Shown one piece after another: positions 46,130 to 55,658 of a DNA stretch of 64,000 nucleotides (the first letter of the stretch is position 1; the number at the start of each line of letters is the position of its first letter). The notes beneath the pieces were generated by a model. That model ran no database searches and was not told the origin of the DNA. It was given only the letters and a program-made list of their open reading frames with translations. A program made the translations under genes and the position numbers. Origin of the DNA: Stutzerimonas stutzeri (GTDB lineage: Bacteria; Pseudomonadota; Gammaproteobacteria; Pseudomonadales; Pseudomonadaceae); assembly GCA_002339675.1 (NCBI GenBank), contig DDKB01000017.1, positions 460,327-524,326 of the forward strand, given 5' to 3'.

Positions 46130-46888
46130 GTGACGGCGACAGGACGACTGCTGGGACTGATCTTGTGGCTGGCGAGCGCAGCGGCCTCGGCCGAGGTGCT
46201 GCGGCTGGCGGCTGACACCTGGCCGCCGTATACGGATCAGCGGCTGCCGGCACAGGGCCTGTCCGTCGACCTGATCCGCACTGCGCTGGGCCGCGCCGGC
46301 TATACGGTGAAGTACATCGAGGTGCCCTGGGAGCGGGTCGTGCTGGGCCTGCAGCAGGGCCGCTACGACCTGATCAACGACTGGTACACCGCCCGCCACG
46401 CGCCCTACGCGCGCTACAGCCGTCCGTTCCTGACCAACCGCGTGCGCTGGGTCAAGCGCCGCGGCGATGCCATCGAGTACGACGGCCCGGACAGCCTGCG
46501 CCGCTACCGCATCGCCCTGATCCGCGGCTACGCCTACAGCGACGCGCTCGCGGCGGATACGCAGCTGCACAAGGGCTACGCCACCAACTTCGTCCAGGCG
46601 GCGCGGATGCTGCTGGCCGACCGGGTCGACCTGGCGCTCGAAGAGGAGCGCACGGTGCTGTTTCACTTTCGCCACAGCCTCCGGGACGTCCGCGACAAGC
46701 TGGATTTCGTGCCGGGTGAGTTCAGCCTGCGCAATCTGTCGCTGGTGGTGCGCAACGACCATCCGCAGCAGGCGGGAATCATCGCCGCGTTCGAGCGCGA
46801 GATGAACGCCATGGTCGCGGACGGCACCTACGCCTCGATCTTCCATCGCCACGGCCTTCGGGCGCCGGCGGCCCTGCCTCAGCCCTGA
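46130..46888 (+). CDS. Periplasmic substrate-binding protein (amino-acid ABC type)
   Basis: 252 residues with a GTG start. Sec signal peptide (about 1-21, ending ASA); mature part begins EVLRLAADTWPPYTDQRL, the opening of the SBP_bac_3 family, with family segments GLSVDLIRTALGRAGY and WERVVLGLQQGRYDLI. No permease or ATPase gene is adjacent, so it may work with transporter parts elsewhere or as a signal-binding orphan. It is convergent with the yccS-type gene and overlaps it by ten bases. Confidence 0.83.
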   Translation: MTATGRLLGLILWLASAAASAEVLRLAADTWPPYTDQRLPAQGLSVDLIRTALGRAGYTVKYIEVPWERVVLGLQQGRYDLINDWYTARHAPYARYSRPFLTNRVRWVKRRGDAIEYDGPDSLRRYRIALIRGYAYSDALAADTQLHKGYATNFVQAARMLLADRVDLALEEERTVLFHFRHSLRDVRDKLDFVPGEFSLRNLSLVVRNDHPQQAGIIAAFEREMNAMVADGTYASIFHRHGLRAPAALPQP

Positions 46889-49059
46889 TCGGGTGGGCGC
46901 CTGACCAGGTGCGCGGCCATGCTGCGCAGCGGCGCGAGCTGCCGGCAGATCAGGCCGAGCTGGGTCTGCAGGAGCCGGTGCGCATCGTCCATCTCGTCGG
47001 TCGCCTGTTCCAGTTGCTGGGCCAGGGCCTCTTCGGCCTCGCTGTAAACGGCCACCGGCTCGTTGGCCTGCAAAGCCGCCGCCAGTTCGTCGAGGCTATC
47101 GGCCAGTTGATGCGCCGCGCGCTCCAGCAACGCATCGCGCGCATCGTCCGGCAGGCTTTCGCGGTGCGCACCAAGTCCCGAAAGATAGTTGAGCAGGGTG
47201 TGCGAGAGGATCAGGAAGCGAAAGCCGGTCTCGGCATCCTTGCGGAAGTGGCCGGGCTCCAGAAGCATGTTCGACAGGGTGGTCGACAGCGCGGCATCGG
47301 CGTTGTGAGCGTTGCGCCGGGCCAGGCGATAGGCCAGGTCGTCGCGCTTGCCGCTCTCGTACTGCGCCATGATCTGGCGCAGGTAGTCGGCACTGCGGCC
47401 GAGGGTGTTGGCGACCACCTGGTTCAGCCGGCGGCCCTGCCAGTCCGGCAGAATCAGGAACACCGCCGCGGCCGCGATCAGGCTGCCCAGCAGGGTGTCC
47501 ACCAGCCGCGGCCAGAACAGCCCATAGCCGTCCCCGACCTGGTTGAAGCAGAACAGCACCAGCAGGGTGATCGCGGCGGTGGCCAGGGTATAGCGACTGC
47601 TGCGCATGGCGAAGAAGACCACCCCGGCGACCACCGCGAACAGGGCCTGGACCTGCGGGCTGGGGAACAGGTCGAACAGCGCCCAGCCGACCACCAAGCC
47701 GAGCGCGGTGCCACTGACCCGCTGCACCAGCTTGATCCGCGTGGCGCCATAGTTCGGCTGGCAGACGAACACCGTGGTCAGCAGGATCCAGTAACCCTGC
47801 GCCGGGTGGATGGCATGCAGCACGGCGTAGCCGCACACCAGCGCCAGGCTCATGCGCAGCGCGTGGCGGAACAGCAGCGAGGTGGGCGTCAGCTGCAGGC
47901 GGATGCGCGCCAGGGCGTCGCGCAGCGATTGCGGATCGCGGTCGAGCAGGCTGCTGTCCTGCTCGCCTTCGAGCGCATCGGGGTTGCTGGCGCTGGCCAG
48001 CTGGCGCTGCATGGTCGACAGGTTGCCCGACAGCGCACGCAGCGAGCGCAGCAGTCCGCGCCAGGCCGGGTTGCTCTGCAAACGCAGGTGCTCGAGCGAA
48101 GCCGCCAGGTCGGCCTGCGCCTGTGCGCTGGCCTCGCTGTAGCGAAACGGCTGACGCAACTGGATCGCCTGTGCCAGCTCCGCGCAGGCCACGCTCTGCA
48201 GCCGTAGCAGCCGGCCGCAGCGGAACAGCACGTCGCTGTGGAAGAACGCCTCGGCCAGGGCCTGGTAGGGGTAATGCGACGAGCTGACCCGCTCGTGCAG
48301 GTCCTGGGCGAGGAAGTACAGCTTGAGGTAGTGGCTGATCTTCACGCCTGGCCGGCCGTTGCCCAGGCGATGCAGCAGGGTCTCCTTGGTGGCGTTCAGT
48401 GCGCTCACCACCCGGCCGTTCTGCTGCGCCAGCTCCAGGCGCCGTTCCTCGACGTCCAGCTGGCGCACCGGCTCGAACAGCGCCGCCTTGAGCTTGAAGT
48501 ACTGGCCAAGCTCGCGGTACAGCCGCGCCAGGCTCTGCTGCACCGGCTGATGGGCGAACAGCGCATTCCAGCCGATCGACAGCAGCCCGTACCAGGCTGC
48601 GCCGGCCAGCAGCAACAGGGGCTCGCGCCAGGGATCCAGCGTGCCGCCTCGCTGGTCCGCGGCGATCATGCTGTAGATCGACAGGATCAGCGTGGCCTGG
48701 GCAATCGTGGCGTAGCGCTCGCCCAGCGCGCCGAGCATTACCAGGCCGAACGCGGCGGCGGCCATGCCGGCGGCGAACACCAGCGGATAGGGGAACAGCA
48801 GCTTGACCGAGACCGCCGCGATGCTGAAGCAGAACAGCGTGACCAGCAGTGCCGAGAGCCGGCCAAGCCAGCTGTCGTCGGTTTCTGCCAGGGCGCTGGC
48901 GATGACGCCGAGAAACAGCGGAATCACCATCGTCGGCTGGCCGAGGTACCAGCTCAGTCCCATGCTCGAGGCCAGTGCGAGCGCGACGCGCAAGCTGTAG
49001 CCGAATTTGTCCAGCGCCCAGAGGCGGCGCAGGGAATGGCTGAGCGAGGTAGAGCGCAT
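46879..49059 (-). CDS. yccS: YccS/YhfK-type FUSC family membrane protein
   Basis: 726 residues. Two membrane bundles (about residues 20-160 and 390-530) separated by a soluble helical region, followed by a cytoplasmic C-terminal helical domain with an acidic end. This is the FUSC/aromatic-acid-exporter-like architecture of YccS. The second bundle includes GYWILLTTVFVCQPNYGATRIKLVQR, the most conserved block. Likely an inner-membrane transporter or exporter, with substrate unknown. It is divergent from the phosphatase-like gene. Confidence 0.85.
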   Translation of the reverse strand: MRSTSLSHSLRRLWALDKFGYSLRVALALASSMGLSWYLGQPTMVIPLFLGVIASALAETDDSWLGRLSALLVTLFCFSIAAVSVKLLFPYPLVFAAGMAAAAFGLVMLGALGERYATIAQATLILSIYSMIAADQRGGTLDPWREPLLLLAGAAWYGLLSIGWNALFAHQPVQQSLARLYRELGQYFKLKAALFEPVRQLDVEERRLELAQQNGRVVSALNATKETLLHRLGNGRPGVKISHYLKLYFLAQDLHERVSSSHYPYQALAEAFFHSDVLFRCGRLLRLQSVACAELAQAIQLRQPFRYSEASAQAQADLAASLEHLRLQSNPAWRGLLRSLRALSGNLSTMQRQLASASNPDALEGEQDSSLLDRDPQSLRDALARIRLQLTPTSLLFRHALRMSLALVCGYAVLHAIHPAQGYWILLTTVFVCQPNYGATRIKLVQRVSGTALGLVVGWALFDLFPSPQVQALFAVVAGVVFFAMRSSRYTLATAAITLLVLFCFNQVGDGYGLFWPRLVDTLLGSLIAAAAVFLILPDWQGRRLNQVVANTLGRSADYLRQIMAQYESGKRDDLAYRLARRNAHNADAALSTTLSNMLLEPGHFRKDAETGFRFLILSHTLLNYLSGLGAHRESLPDDARDALLERAAHQLADSLDELAAALQANEPVAVYSEAEEALAQQLEQATDEMDDAHRLLQTQLGLICRQLAPLRSMAAHLVRRPPDQG

Positions 49060-49242
49060 GAATTCGTCCGGCCTGACTGGGAATGATTGGACGCGCGCGC
49101 GGCGCTGGCGTCACGACGCCCGTGCAGCTTATACGGTCATCCGTCCGCGATCACCGGAACGCCATCGCGCAGTCATCGTTTAGCCGTATTCGTCTGGCTT
49201 CATTCATGCCGCCCCTCCCATCTCCCGAACAGAGGACACCGC

Positions 49243-50721
49243 ATGAACCGTGAACACGATGCCACTCGCCGCAAACTGCTCAAGGGCGGCGCCGTCGCTG
49301 CCGTGGTGGCGACCACGCCGTTGTTCGGCACGCTGCAGGCGTTCGCCGCACGCAACGCCCAGGGCCGCAACACCGGCCTGGTGCGCAGCAGCTACGGCCC
49401 GCTGCGCCCGGCGCGGGACCTGAGCACCGGCCTCGAACTGCTGCAATTGCCCGACGGCTTCCAGTACCGGAGCTTTTCCTGGACCGGCGACCCGATGGAT
49501 AACGGTCAGCCCGTGCCCGGTTCCCACGACGGTATGGGCGTGGTGGAAGTGCGCCGCGGTAGCAGCGGTCCGGAGATCGTGCTGGTGCGTAACCATGAAG
49601 CCGGCACCGGCAACCCGATCGACGCCCGCGGCGTCTACGACGGGGTCACCCTGGCCAACGGGCAGCGCCCGGCCGGTGGTACCACCAACCTCTACGTGCC
49701 GCGCGGCATTGATCAGCCGGCCCGTACCCTGCCGAGCCTGGGCGGCACCCGTACCAACTGCGCCGGCGGCGTCACGCCCTGGGGCACCTGGCTGTCCTGC
49801 GAAGAGACCACGGTGGACTACTCGAGCGTCGGCGGGCGCGCTCATGGCTACGTGTTCGAAGTCACCGCCGATCCGGCACTGACCACCGGCCAGCCGCTGG
49901 TCCAGATGGGCCGCTTCGCCCATGAGGCCGTGGCGGTGGACCCGCGCAACAGCTACGTCTATCTGACCGAGGATGCGCGCAACCGCGCCGGTTATTACCG
50001 CTTCATCCCCACCGATGCCAGTCAGCAGCCGGGCTCGCTTGCCGCCGGTGGCATTCTGCAGGCCGCACGGGTGCGCAACCGCGCGCTGGTCGACCTGCAC
50101 GCGCCGACCCAGGGTGACAGCTACCAGCTGGAGTGGGTGGAAGTGCCGAATCCGGACCTCGGTCCGCAGCCCGAGGGCAGCGGACCGTTCGTTCAGGCGC
50201 GCCAGGCCGGTGCGCTGAGCATGAGCCGCGGCGAGGGCATCTGCCACCGTGACGGCAAGCTCTACATCGTCGACACCAGTGCCGGTACCGACGCCCAGGG
50301 GCGCGCCGGCTACGGCCGCGGCGCGGTGTGGGTGCACGACCTGGCCACCGATCGGCTGACCTGCCTGTTCGCCTCGACCGATGCGGAAATCGCCAACAAC
50401 CCGGACAACATCACCATCAGCCCACGCGGCGGCGTGGTGCTTTGCGAAGACGGTGGCGGCGTGCAGGATGCCTACGGCTTCGGCGAGCGGCTGCTGGGCC
50501 TGACCGCGGCGGGCGAGGCCTACATCTTCGCCAAGAACAACGTGGTCTTCGACGACGTCCAGGCAGCGGCTGCTGGCAAGAAAGTCTCCGGCGGCGACTA
50601 CCGCAACCGCGAATTCTGCGGCGCCTGTTTCGACCCGACCGGCCACTTCCTGTTCGTCAACATCCAGACCCCGGGCATCACCTTTGCCATCTGGGGGCCT
50701 TGGGCGCGCGGGGCGTTGTAG
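49243..50721 (+). CDS. PhoX/DUF839-type Tat-exported phosphatase-like protein
   Basis: 492 residues from the ATG at 49243 (AGAGGAC upstream). A twin-arginine signal DATRRKLLKGGAVAAVVATTP occupies the first 35 residues. The mature protein is a six-bladed-propeller-like DUF839 protein of the PhoX group, with the conserved order ELLQLPDGFQYRSFSW, NHEAG, GGTTN, CAGGVTPWGTWLSCEE, RFAHEAVAVD and CEDGGG. PhoX uses calcium and iron and is phosphate-starvation-induced. No PHO box was identified, so the enzyme activity and regulation are inference. Confidence 0.85.
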   Translation: MNREHDATRRKLLKGGAVAAVVATTPLFGTLQAFAARNAQGRNTGLVRSSYGPLRPARDLSTGLELLQLPDGFQYRSFSWTGDPMDNGQPVPGSHDGMGVVEVRRGSSGPEIVLVRNHEAGTGNPIDARGVYDGVTLANGQRPAGGTTNLYVPRGIDQPARTLPSLGGTRTNCAGGVTPWGTWLSCEETTVDYSSVGGRAHGYVFEVTADPALTTGQPLVQMGRFAHEAVAVDPRNSYVYLTEDARNRAGYYRFIPTDASQQPGSLAAGGILQAARVRNRALVDLHAPTQGDSYQLEWVEVPNPDLGPQPEGSGPFVQARQAGALSMSRGEGICHRDGKLYIVDTSAGTDAQGRAGYGRGAVWVHDLATDRLTCLFASTDAEIANNPDNITISPRGGVVLCEDGGGVQDAYGFGERLLGLTAAGEAYIFAKNNVVFDDVQAAAAGKKVSGGDYRNREFCGACFDPTGHFLFVNIQTPGITFAIWGPWARGAL

Positions 50722-50895
50722 GAAGCTGGAGGGCTGAGGGTTGCGTTTTACGCGTAGCGGCCGCCATGGACGGTGGGTCGGAGAAGCGTGATGCACCCTG
50801 CGTCAGCTCGGGGCCGTGCGAGCGGAAAGCCGGAAGCTGGAAGCGACAGCAGGGGCCTGGGCTCGAGGGTGGTGTTGCGTTGTGCGTTCAGCAAC

Positions 50896-50937
50896 GGACG
50901 TAGGGCGGATCGGTGAAACGTGATCCGCCCTACGTCC
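50896..50937. repeat. Extragenic palindrome with GTAGGGCGGAT core
   Basis: Fifteen-base perfect arms (GGACGTAGGGCGGAT and its reverse complement) around a 12-base loop, between the phosphatase-like gene and dbpA. It shares its core with the tktA-epd palindromes. The remaining 50722-50895 gap holds GAAGCTGGA-type words (50722-50745, 50822-50850) related to the ahcY-metF repeat and no gene. Confidence 0.85.
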
Positions 50938-50958
50938 AGCCTTCAGCCTCCATTCCCC

Positions 50959-52338
50959 TCAAAGCTGCCGCACCTTCAACCCCCGGCCCTTGATCTTGCC
51001 GGCGTTCAGGCGATTGAGGGCCTGGCGGGCGACGTCGCGTTCGACGGCGACGAAGGCCTGGAAGTCGAAGATCGCGATCTTGCCCACCTGGGCGCCGGGG
51101 ATGCCCGCGTCGCCGGTCAGCGCGCCCAGGATGTCGCCGGGGCGCAGTTTGTCCTTGCGTCCGGCGCCGATGCACAGGGTCACCATCGGCGGTTGCAGCG
51201 GGGCGCCGGGTTGCGGCTGCAGGCGCTCCAACGGCTGCCAGTTCAACGGCGCCTGCTGGCGTTCTTCGATCGCCCGGGCACGGTGCGCCTCGGCTGGCGC
51301 CACGAGGCTGATGGCGATGCCCTTGTTACCGGCCCGTCCGGTGCGGCCGACGCGGTGGATGTGGATTTCCGAGTCGCGAGCCAGCTCGACGTTGATCACC
51401 ATGTCCAGCGCATCGATGTCCAGCCCCCGCGCGGCGACGTCGGTGGCCACCAGCACCGACAGGCTGCGATTGGCGAACATCGCCAGGACCTGGTCCCGGT
51501 CGCGCTGCTCCAGGTCGCCGTTCAAGGCCATGGCCGAAATGCCCTGGGCGCTCAACCGCTCCACCAGTTCCTGGCACTGCTGCTTGGTGAAGCAGAAGGC
51601 CACGCAACTCTGCGGACGAAAACTGGCGAGCACGCGGATCACCGCGTCCATGCGCTGGTCGGGGTCGATTTCGTAGAAGCGTTGCTCGATCTGGCTGTCG
51701 TCATGCAGGGCTTCGGCCTTGACCTGCTGCGGGTCGCGCATGAAGGTCGCGGCCAGCTGCTTGATGCCGCTGGGGTAGGTCGCCGAAAACAGCAGCGTCT
51801 GACGCTTGGCCGGGGTCTGGCCGATGATCTCGGCGATGGCGTCGTAGAAACCCATGTCGAGCATGCGGTCGGCTTCGTCCAGCACCAAGGTATTGAGCCC
51901 GTCGAGGCTCAGCGAGCCTTTCTTCAGGTGTTCCTGCACGCGGCCGGGGGTGCCGACGATGATGTGCGCGCCATGCTCCAGCGAGCCGATCTGCGGGCCG
52001 ATGGACACGCCACCGCAAAGCGTGAGGATCTTGATGTTGTCAGCGCCGCGGGCCAGGCGGCGCAGCTCCTTGGCAACCTGATCGGCCAGTTCGCGCGTGG
52101 GGCAGAGCACCAGCGCCTGGCAGCCGAAGTAGCGGGGGTTGAGCGGCTCGAGCAGGGCGATGCCGAACGCGGCGGTCTTGCCGCTGCCGGTTTTGGCCTG
52201 GGCGATCAGGTCCTTGCCACGGAGCATGACCGGCAGGCTCTGCGCCTGGATCGGTGTCATTTCGGCATAGCCGAGCGCCTCCAGGTTGGCCAGCGTGGCG
52301 GGGCTGAGGGGCAGGGTGGCGAAGGCTGAACTGGGCAC
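50959..52338 (-). CDS. dbpA: DEAD-box RNA helicase DbpA
   Basis: 459-residue helicase acting on 23S rRNA during 50S subunit assembly. Core motifs: AEMTPIQAQSLP, Walker A AKTGSGKT, VLDEADRMLDMGF, FSATYP, ATDVAARGLDID, HRVGRTGRAG. The C-terminal 75 residues (VTLCIGAGRKDKLRPGDILGALTG onward) are the DbpA RNA-recognition domain that confers specificity for helix 92. It stands alone, with repeats downstream. Confidence 0.95.
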   Translation of the reverse strand: MPSSAFATLPLSPATLANLEALGYAEMTPIQAQSLPVMLRGKDLIAQAKTGSGKTAAFGIALLEPLNPRYFGCQALVLCPTRELADQVAKELRRLARGADNIKILTLCGGVSIGPQIGSLEHGAHIIVGTPGRVQEHLKKGSLSLDGLNTLVLDEADRMLDMGFYDAIAEIIGQTPAKRQTLLFSATYPSGIKQLAATFMRDPQQVKAEALHDDSQIEQRFYEIDPDQRMDAVIRVLASFRPQSCVAFCFTKQQCQELVERLSAQGISAMALNGDLEQRDRDQVLAMFANRSLSVLVATDVAARGLDIDALDMVINVELARDSEIHIHRVGRTGRAGNKGIAISLVAPAEAHRARAIEERQQAPLNWQPLERLQPQPGAPLQPPMVTLCIGAGRKDKLRPGDILGALTGDAGIPGAQVGKIAIFDFQAFVAVERDVARQALNRLNAGKIKGRGLKVRQL

Positions 52339-52470
52339 GGTGGGAATCTGCAGAAAGGAAATGGCGTGCAGTCTAGCAGGCCGCCCCTAGTGCCGTGCGC
52401 AGGCGATCGGGAGAACCCCGCCACCATGCGCGGGTCCCACAAGGGTCCGTTGAAATCTCTGGAGGTTGGT

Positions 52471-52992
52471 TTGTCCCGTTTGTTGTGGCTGTTGTGCGCG
52501 TTTACCCTTCCTGCCGTGGCCGCCGAGCCGACCCTGTTCGGCCGCTACGAGCAGATCAAGATCGAAGATATCGGCAAGACGCTCAAGGCAAAGATGGATA
52601 CCGGGGCGATGACCGCCTCCCTGTCGGCGCGCGACATCGAGCGCTTCCAGCGTGACGGTGAAGACTGGGTGCGCTTCCGCCTGGCGGTCGAAGGTGCCGA
52701 CGAGACGCTCTACGAGCATCGCCTGGCGCGTATCGCCGAAATCAAGACCCGTGCCGAAGAGGCAGCGGACCCCGACGACGATACCGACGCCGAGCGTGGG
52801 CCGGACGTCGCCGAGCGTCCGGTGGTCCAGATGCAGTTGTGCATCGGCGACCAGTTGCGCGAGGCGGAAGTCAACCTGACCGACCGCAGCCACTTCCGCT
52901 ACTCGCTGCTGATAGGCGCCACCGCGATTCGTGACCTGGACGCGGCGATCGACCCGTCGCGCAAGTACACAGCGGGCCGCCCGGCCTGCTGA
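52471..52992 (+). CDS. Retropepsin-like ATP-dependent zinc protease-family protein
   Basis: 173 residues using a TTG at 52471, preferred because GGAGG lies five bases upstream and a clean signal peptide results (LSRLLWLLCAFTLPAVAAEP, starting as Met). ATGs at 52366 and 52426 would give longer, less natural N termini. The mature domain opens GRYEQIKIEDIGKTLKAKMDTGAMTASLSARDIE, the family hallmark (DTGA like the aspartic-protease active site), and ends YSLLIGATAIRDLDAAIDPS. The family is annotated as ATP-dependent zinc protease; the evidence for its activity is thin. An acidic central loop (EEAADPDDDTDAE) is characteristic of this member. Confidence 0.8.
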   Translation: MSRLLWLLCAFTLPAVAAEPTLFGRYEQIKIEDIGKTLKAKMDTGAMTASLSARDIERFQRDGEDWVRFRLAVEGADETLYEHRLARIAEIKTRAEEAADPDDDTDAERGPDVAERPVVQMQLCIGDQLREAEVNLTDRSHFRYSLLIGATAIRDLDAAIDPSRKYTAGRPAC

Positions 52993-53479
52993 ACACGCGG
53001 CCGCCGCGCGACCCGGCTTTGCCTGCCCCGCCCCGTCCAGAGGGCTGGGGCGGATGGCGGCGAGCAATAGACGGTGAAAACATGCCGTCGCTGTCACAAT
53101 TGTTGAATTCTTGCCGGCTATAAATAGAGCAAATTATCGAACCCGCGCGGTGTTATTCGCTGAGATGGTTTTATTTGCAACTCAATTTGCCCGGCGCCGG
53201 GTTAATTGCTGCTCACTTAATCTCTCATTGCCCGGATCGTTTTTATCGCCTTGTTTTTGTTATTTGGGCGTTTCGTGTCGTGGGTCGGTTTGCCTGCCGC
53301 CTTGTTCCGAGGCCGTGGCGGCGGCCTGGATACCGTTTCGGCGAGGTTGCCAGCAGGCCCGTCCAGGGTGCGCGGCCCGGGTGTGAAGACAGCACTGGCC
53401 AGTCACCTTGTGGTGCCTGGGTCGCCTGACCTAGACAGCCTGGGCAGGCTCGGTAAAGGCCCGCTGGCTGCGCCTGTCA

Positions 53480-53524
53480 GACTAAAGTCGGGGCTTTCAA
53501 TGCGTGACCCAACCTTGCTAGATT
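53480..53524 (+). promoter_or_regulatory. Candidate promoter region of the symporter operon
   Basis: The 52993-53572 gap (580 bases) holds no convincing gene and is AT-rich at 53090-53280. Near its right end are the palindrome GACTAAAGTC (53480-53489) and a weak -35/-10 pair TTCAAT-N17-TAGATT (53496-53524), 49 bases before the DUF4212 start. Acetate-symporter promoters are regulator-dependent in Pseudomonas; the palindrome as an operator is a guess. Confidence 0.4.
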
Positions 53525-53572
53525 CACGCTGTGGTTCCCTTTACCCGTAATAACAATAAGACGGAGAACGTC

Positions 53573-53837
53573 ATGGCCGACGACGATAAAAAAAAATGCT
53601 GATGCGTACTGGAAGGCGAATGTTCGCCTCATAACAATGTGTTTGGTGGTGTGGGCTCTAGTCTCTTATGGCTTTGCCATCCTCCTGCGTCCGTTGCTGG
53701 CCGGTATTCCGGTTGGGGGAGCGGACCTGGGCTTCTGGTTTGCGACTCAAGGTTCCATTCTGACGTTCCTGGCGATCATCTTCTTCTACGCGTGGCGGAT
53801 GAACAAACTGGATCAAGAATTCGGTGTTGAGGAGTAA
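53573..53837 (+). pseudogene. DUF4212 symporter small subunit, frameshifted at a nine-A run
   Basis: The ATG at 53573 has GGAG seven bases upstream. Frame one reads ADDDKKKC and stops at 53600-53602. After a run of nine A (53588-53596) the next frame continues NADAYWKANVRLITM and on to the stop at 53837. Removing one A restores a protein of 87 residues with two membrane helices, the normal DUF4212 length. The next gene is the symporter, whose partner this family is. A sequencing error, a real mutation or expression by slippage/frameshifting are all possible. An internal ATG at 53637 could give a shorter product. Confidence 0.85.
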
Positions 53838-53843
53838 GCGGCC

Positions 53844-55613
53844 ATGAGTCAGTTCTGGATCAATATGTTGTTCGTGGGCGCATCCTTCCTGCTGTATTTC
53901 GGGATTGCGTATTGGGCCCGTGCCGGGTCGACCAAGGAGTTCTACGTCGCCGGTGGCGGTGTCCACCCCGTGACCAACGGCATGGCCACTGCGGCCGACT
54001 GGATGTCCGCGGCCTCCTTCATTTCCATGGCCGGTATCATCGCCTCCGGCGGTTATGCGACCTCCACCTACCTGATGGGCTGGACCGGCGGCTATGTCCT
54101 GCTGGCGATGCTGCTGGCACCGTACCTGCGTAAGTTCGGCAAGTTCACCGTACCGGACTTCATCGGTGACCGTTTCTACAGCCGTGGCGCACGCCTGGTT
54201 GCCGTCATCTGCCTGATCCTCATCTGCGTCACCTACGTGATCGGCCAGATGTCGGGCGCTGGCGTCGCCTTCTCGCGCTTCCTTGAAGTCGACAACGACA
54301 CCGGTATCTGGATCGCTGCTGGCGTGGTGTTCTGCTACGCGGTATTCGGCGGCATGAAGGGCATCACTTACACCCAGGTCGCCCAGTACGTCGTGCTGAT
54401 CATCGCCTACACCATTCCGGCGGTGTTCATCGCCATGCAGCTGACGGGCAACCCGATTCCTGCGCTGGGTCTGTTCGGTGATCACGTCGAATCGGGCATG
54501 CCGCTGCTGGCCAAGCTGGATCAGGTAGTTCGCGACCTCGGCTTCCAGGCATTCACCGCTGACGTCGACAACAAGCTGAACATGGTGCTGTTCACCCTGT
54601 CGCTGATGATCGGTACTGCCGGTCTGCCGCACGTCATCATCCGCTTCTTCACCGTTCCGCGCGTGGCTGACGCCCGCTGGTCGGCCGGCTGGACGCTGAT
54701 CTTCATTGCGCTGCTGTACCTGACGGCTCCTGCCGTGGGCGCCATGGCACGTCTGAACCTGCTGAACACCATCTACCCGGAAGGCCCGCAAGCCGAAGCG
54801 ATTCGCTTTGAAGAGCGTCCGGACTGGATGAAGACCTGGGAAGAAACCGGCCTGATCTCGTGGGCGGACAAGAACAGCGATGGTCGTATCCAGCTCTACA
54901 ACGACACCAACGCCACTTTCGCGCCGACTGCGAAAGAGCGTGGCTGGAACGGCAGCGAGCTGACCGTCAACAACGACATCATCGTGCTGGCCAACCCGGA
55001 AATCGCCAACCTGCCGGGCTGGGTCATCGGTCTGATTGCAGCCGGTGGTATCGCAGCTGCACTGTCGACGGCGGCCGGTCTGTTGCTCGCCATCTCGGCG
55101 GCCATCAGTCACGACTTGATCAAGAACATCATCAACCCGAAGATCAGCGAAAAAGGCGAAATGCTGGCCGCGCGGATCTCCATGGCCTGTGCGATCGTGC
55201 TGGCGACCTGGCTGGGTCTGAACCCACCGGGCTTTGCGGCTCAGGTGGTGGCGTTGGCGTTCGGCATTGCCGCGGCCTCGCTGTTCCCGGCACTGATGAT
55301 GGGTATCTTCTCCAAGCGCGTGAATAGCAAGGGTGCCGTGGCAGGCATGGTCGTAGGTCTGGTGAGCACACTGGTCTACATCTTCCTGTACCTGGGCTGG
55401 TTCTTCATCCCGGGCACGGCGTCCTTCGCCAACACGCCTGACAACTGGATGTTCGGCATCTCCCCGCTGTCCTTCGGTGCAGTGGGCGCGATCATCAACT
55501 TCGCCGTAGCCTACGGCGTGTCGATGGCCACCGAAGCACCGCCGCAGGCGATCCAGGATCTTGTCGAAAGCGTTCGTACCCCCAAGGGTGCCGGCGCTGC
55601 GCTTGATCACTAA
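53844..55613 (+). CDS. Sodium:solute symporter, VC_2705/ActP-like
   Basis: 589-residue SSS-family transporter, most like the subgroup that pairs with DUF4212 and imports acetate or other small carboxylates. About 13 helices; conserved sodium/substrate segments include ATAADWMSAASFISMAGII and GGIAAALSTAAGLLLAISAAISHDL. A non-membrane insertion at about residues 315-400 carries the EF-hand-like loop DKNSDGRIQLYN (342-353). It starts six bases after the DUF4212 stop, so the two are a unit. Substrate is inferred from the family only. Confidence 0.9.
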   Translation: MSQFWINMLFVGASFLLYFGIAYWARAGSTKEFYVAGGGVHPVTNGMATAADWMSAASFISMAGIIASGGYATSTYLMGWTGGYVLLAMLLAPYLRKFGKFTVPDFIGDRFYSRGARLVAVICLILICVTYVIGQMSGAGVAFSRFLEVDNDTGIWIAAGVVFCYAVFGGMKGITYTQVAQYVVLIIAYTIPAVFIAMQLTGNPIPALGLFGDHVESGMPLLAKLDQVVRDLGFQAFTADVDNKLNMVLFTLSLMIGTAGLPHVIIRFFTVPRVADARWSAGWTLIFIALLYLTAPAVGAMARLNLLNTIYPEGPQAEAIRFEERPDWMKTWEETGLISWADKNSDGRIQLYNDTNATFAPTAKERGWNGSELTVNNDIIVLANPEIANLPGWVIGLIAAGGIAAALSTAAGLLLAISAAISHDLIKNIINPKISEKGEMLAARISMACAIVLATWLGLNPPGFAAQVVALAFGIAAASLFPALMMGIFSKRVNSKGAVAGMVVGLVSTLVYIFLYLGWFFIPGTASFANTPDNWMFGISPLSFGAVGAIINFAVAYGVSMATEAPPQAIQDLVESVRTPKGAGAALDH

Positions 55614-55658
55614 AGCAACCAGCGGCCAGACCTTCGGTCCGGCCAGCGGTTGAGGTAC

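Noticed and set aside
53111..53550. Several rightward open frames of 84-99 codons in the gap before the symporter
   Set aside because: They overlap each other in different frames, lack ribosome sites, and have Cys/Arg/Pro-rich sequences without family signals.
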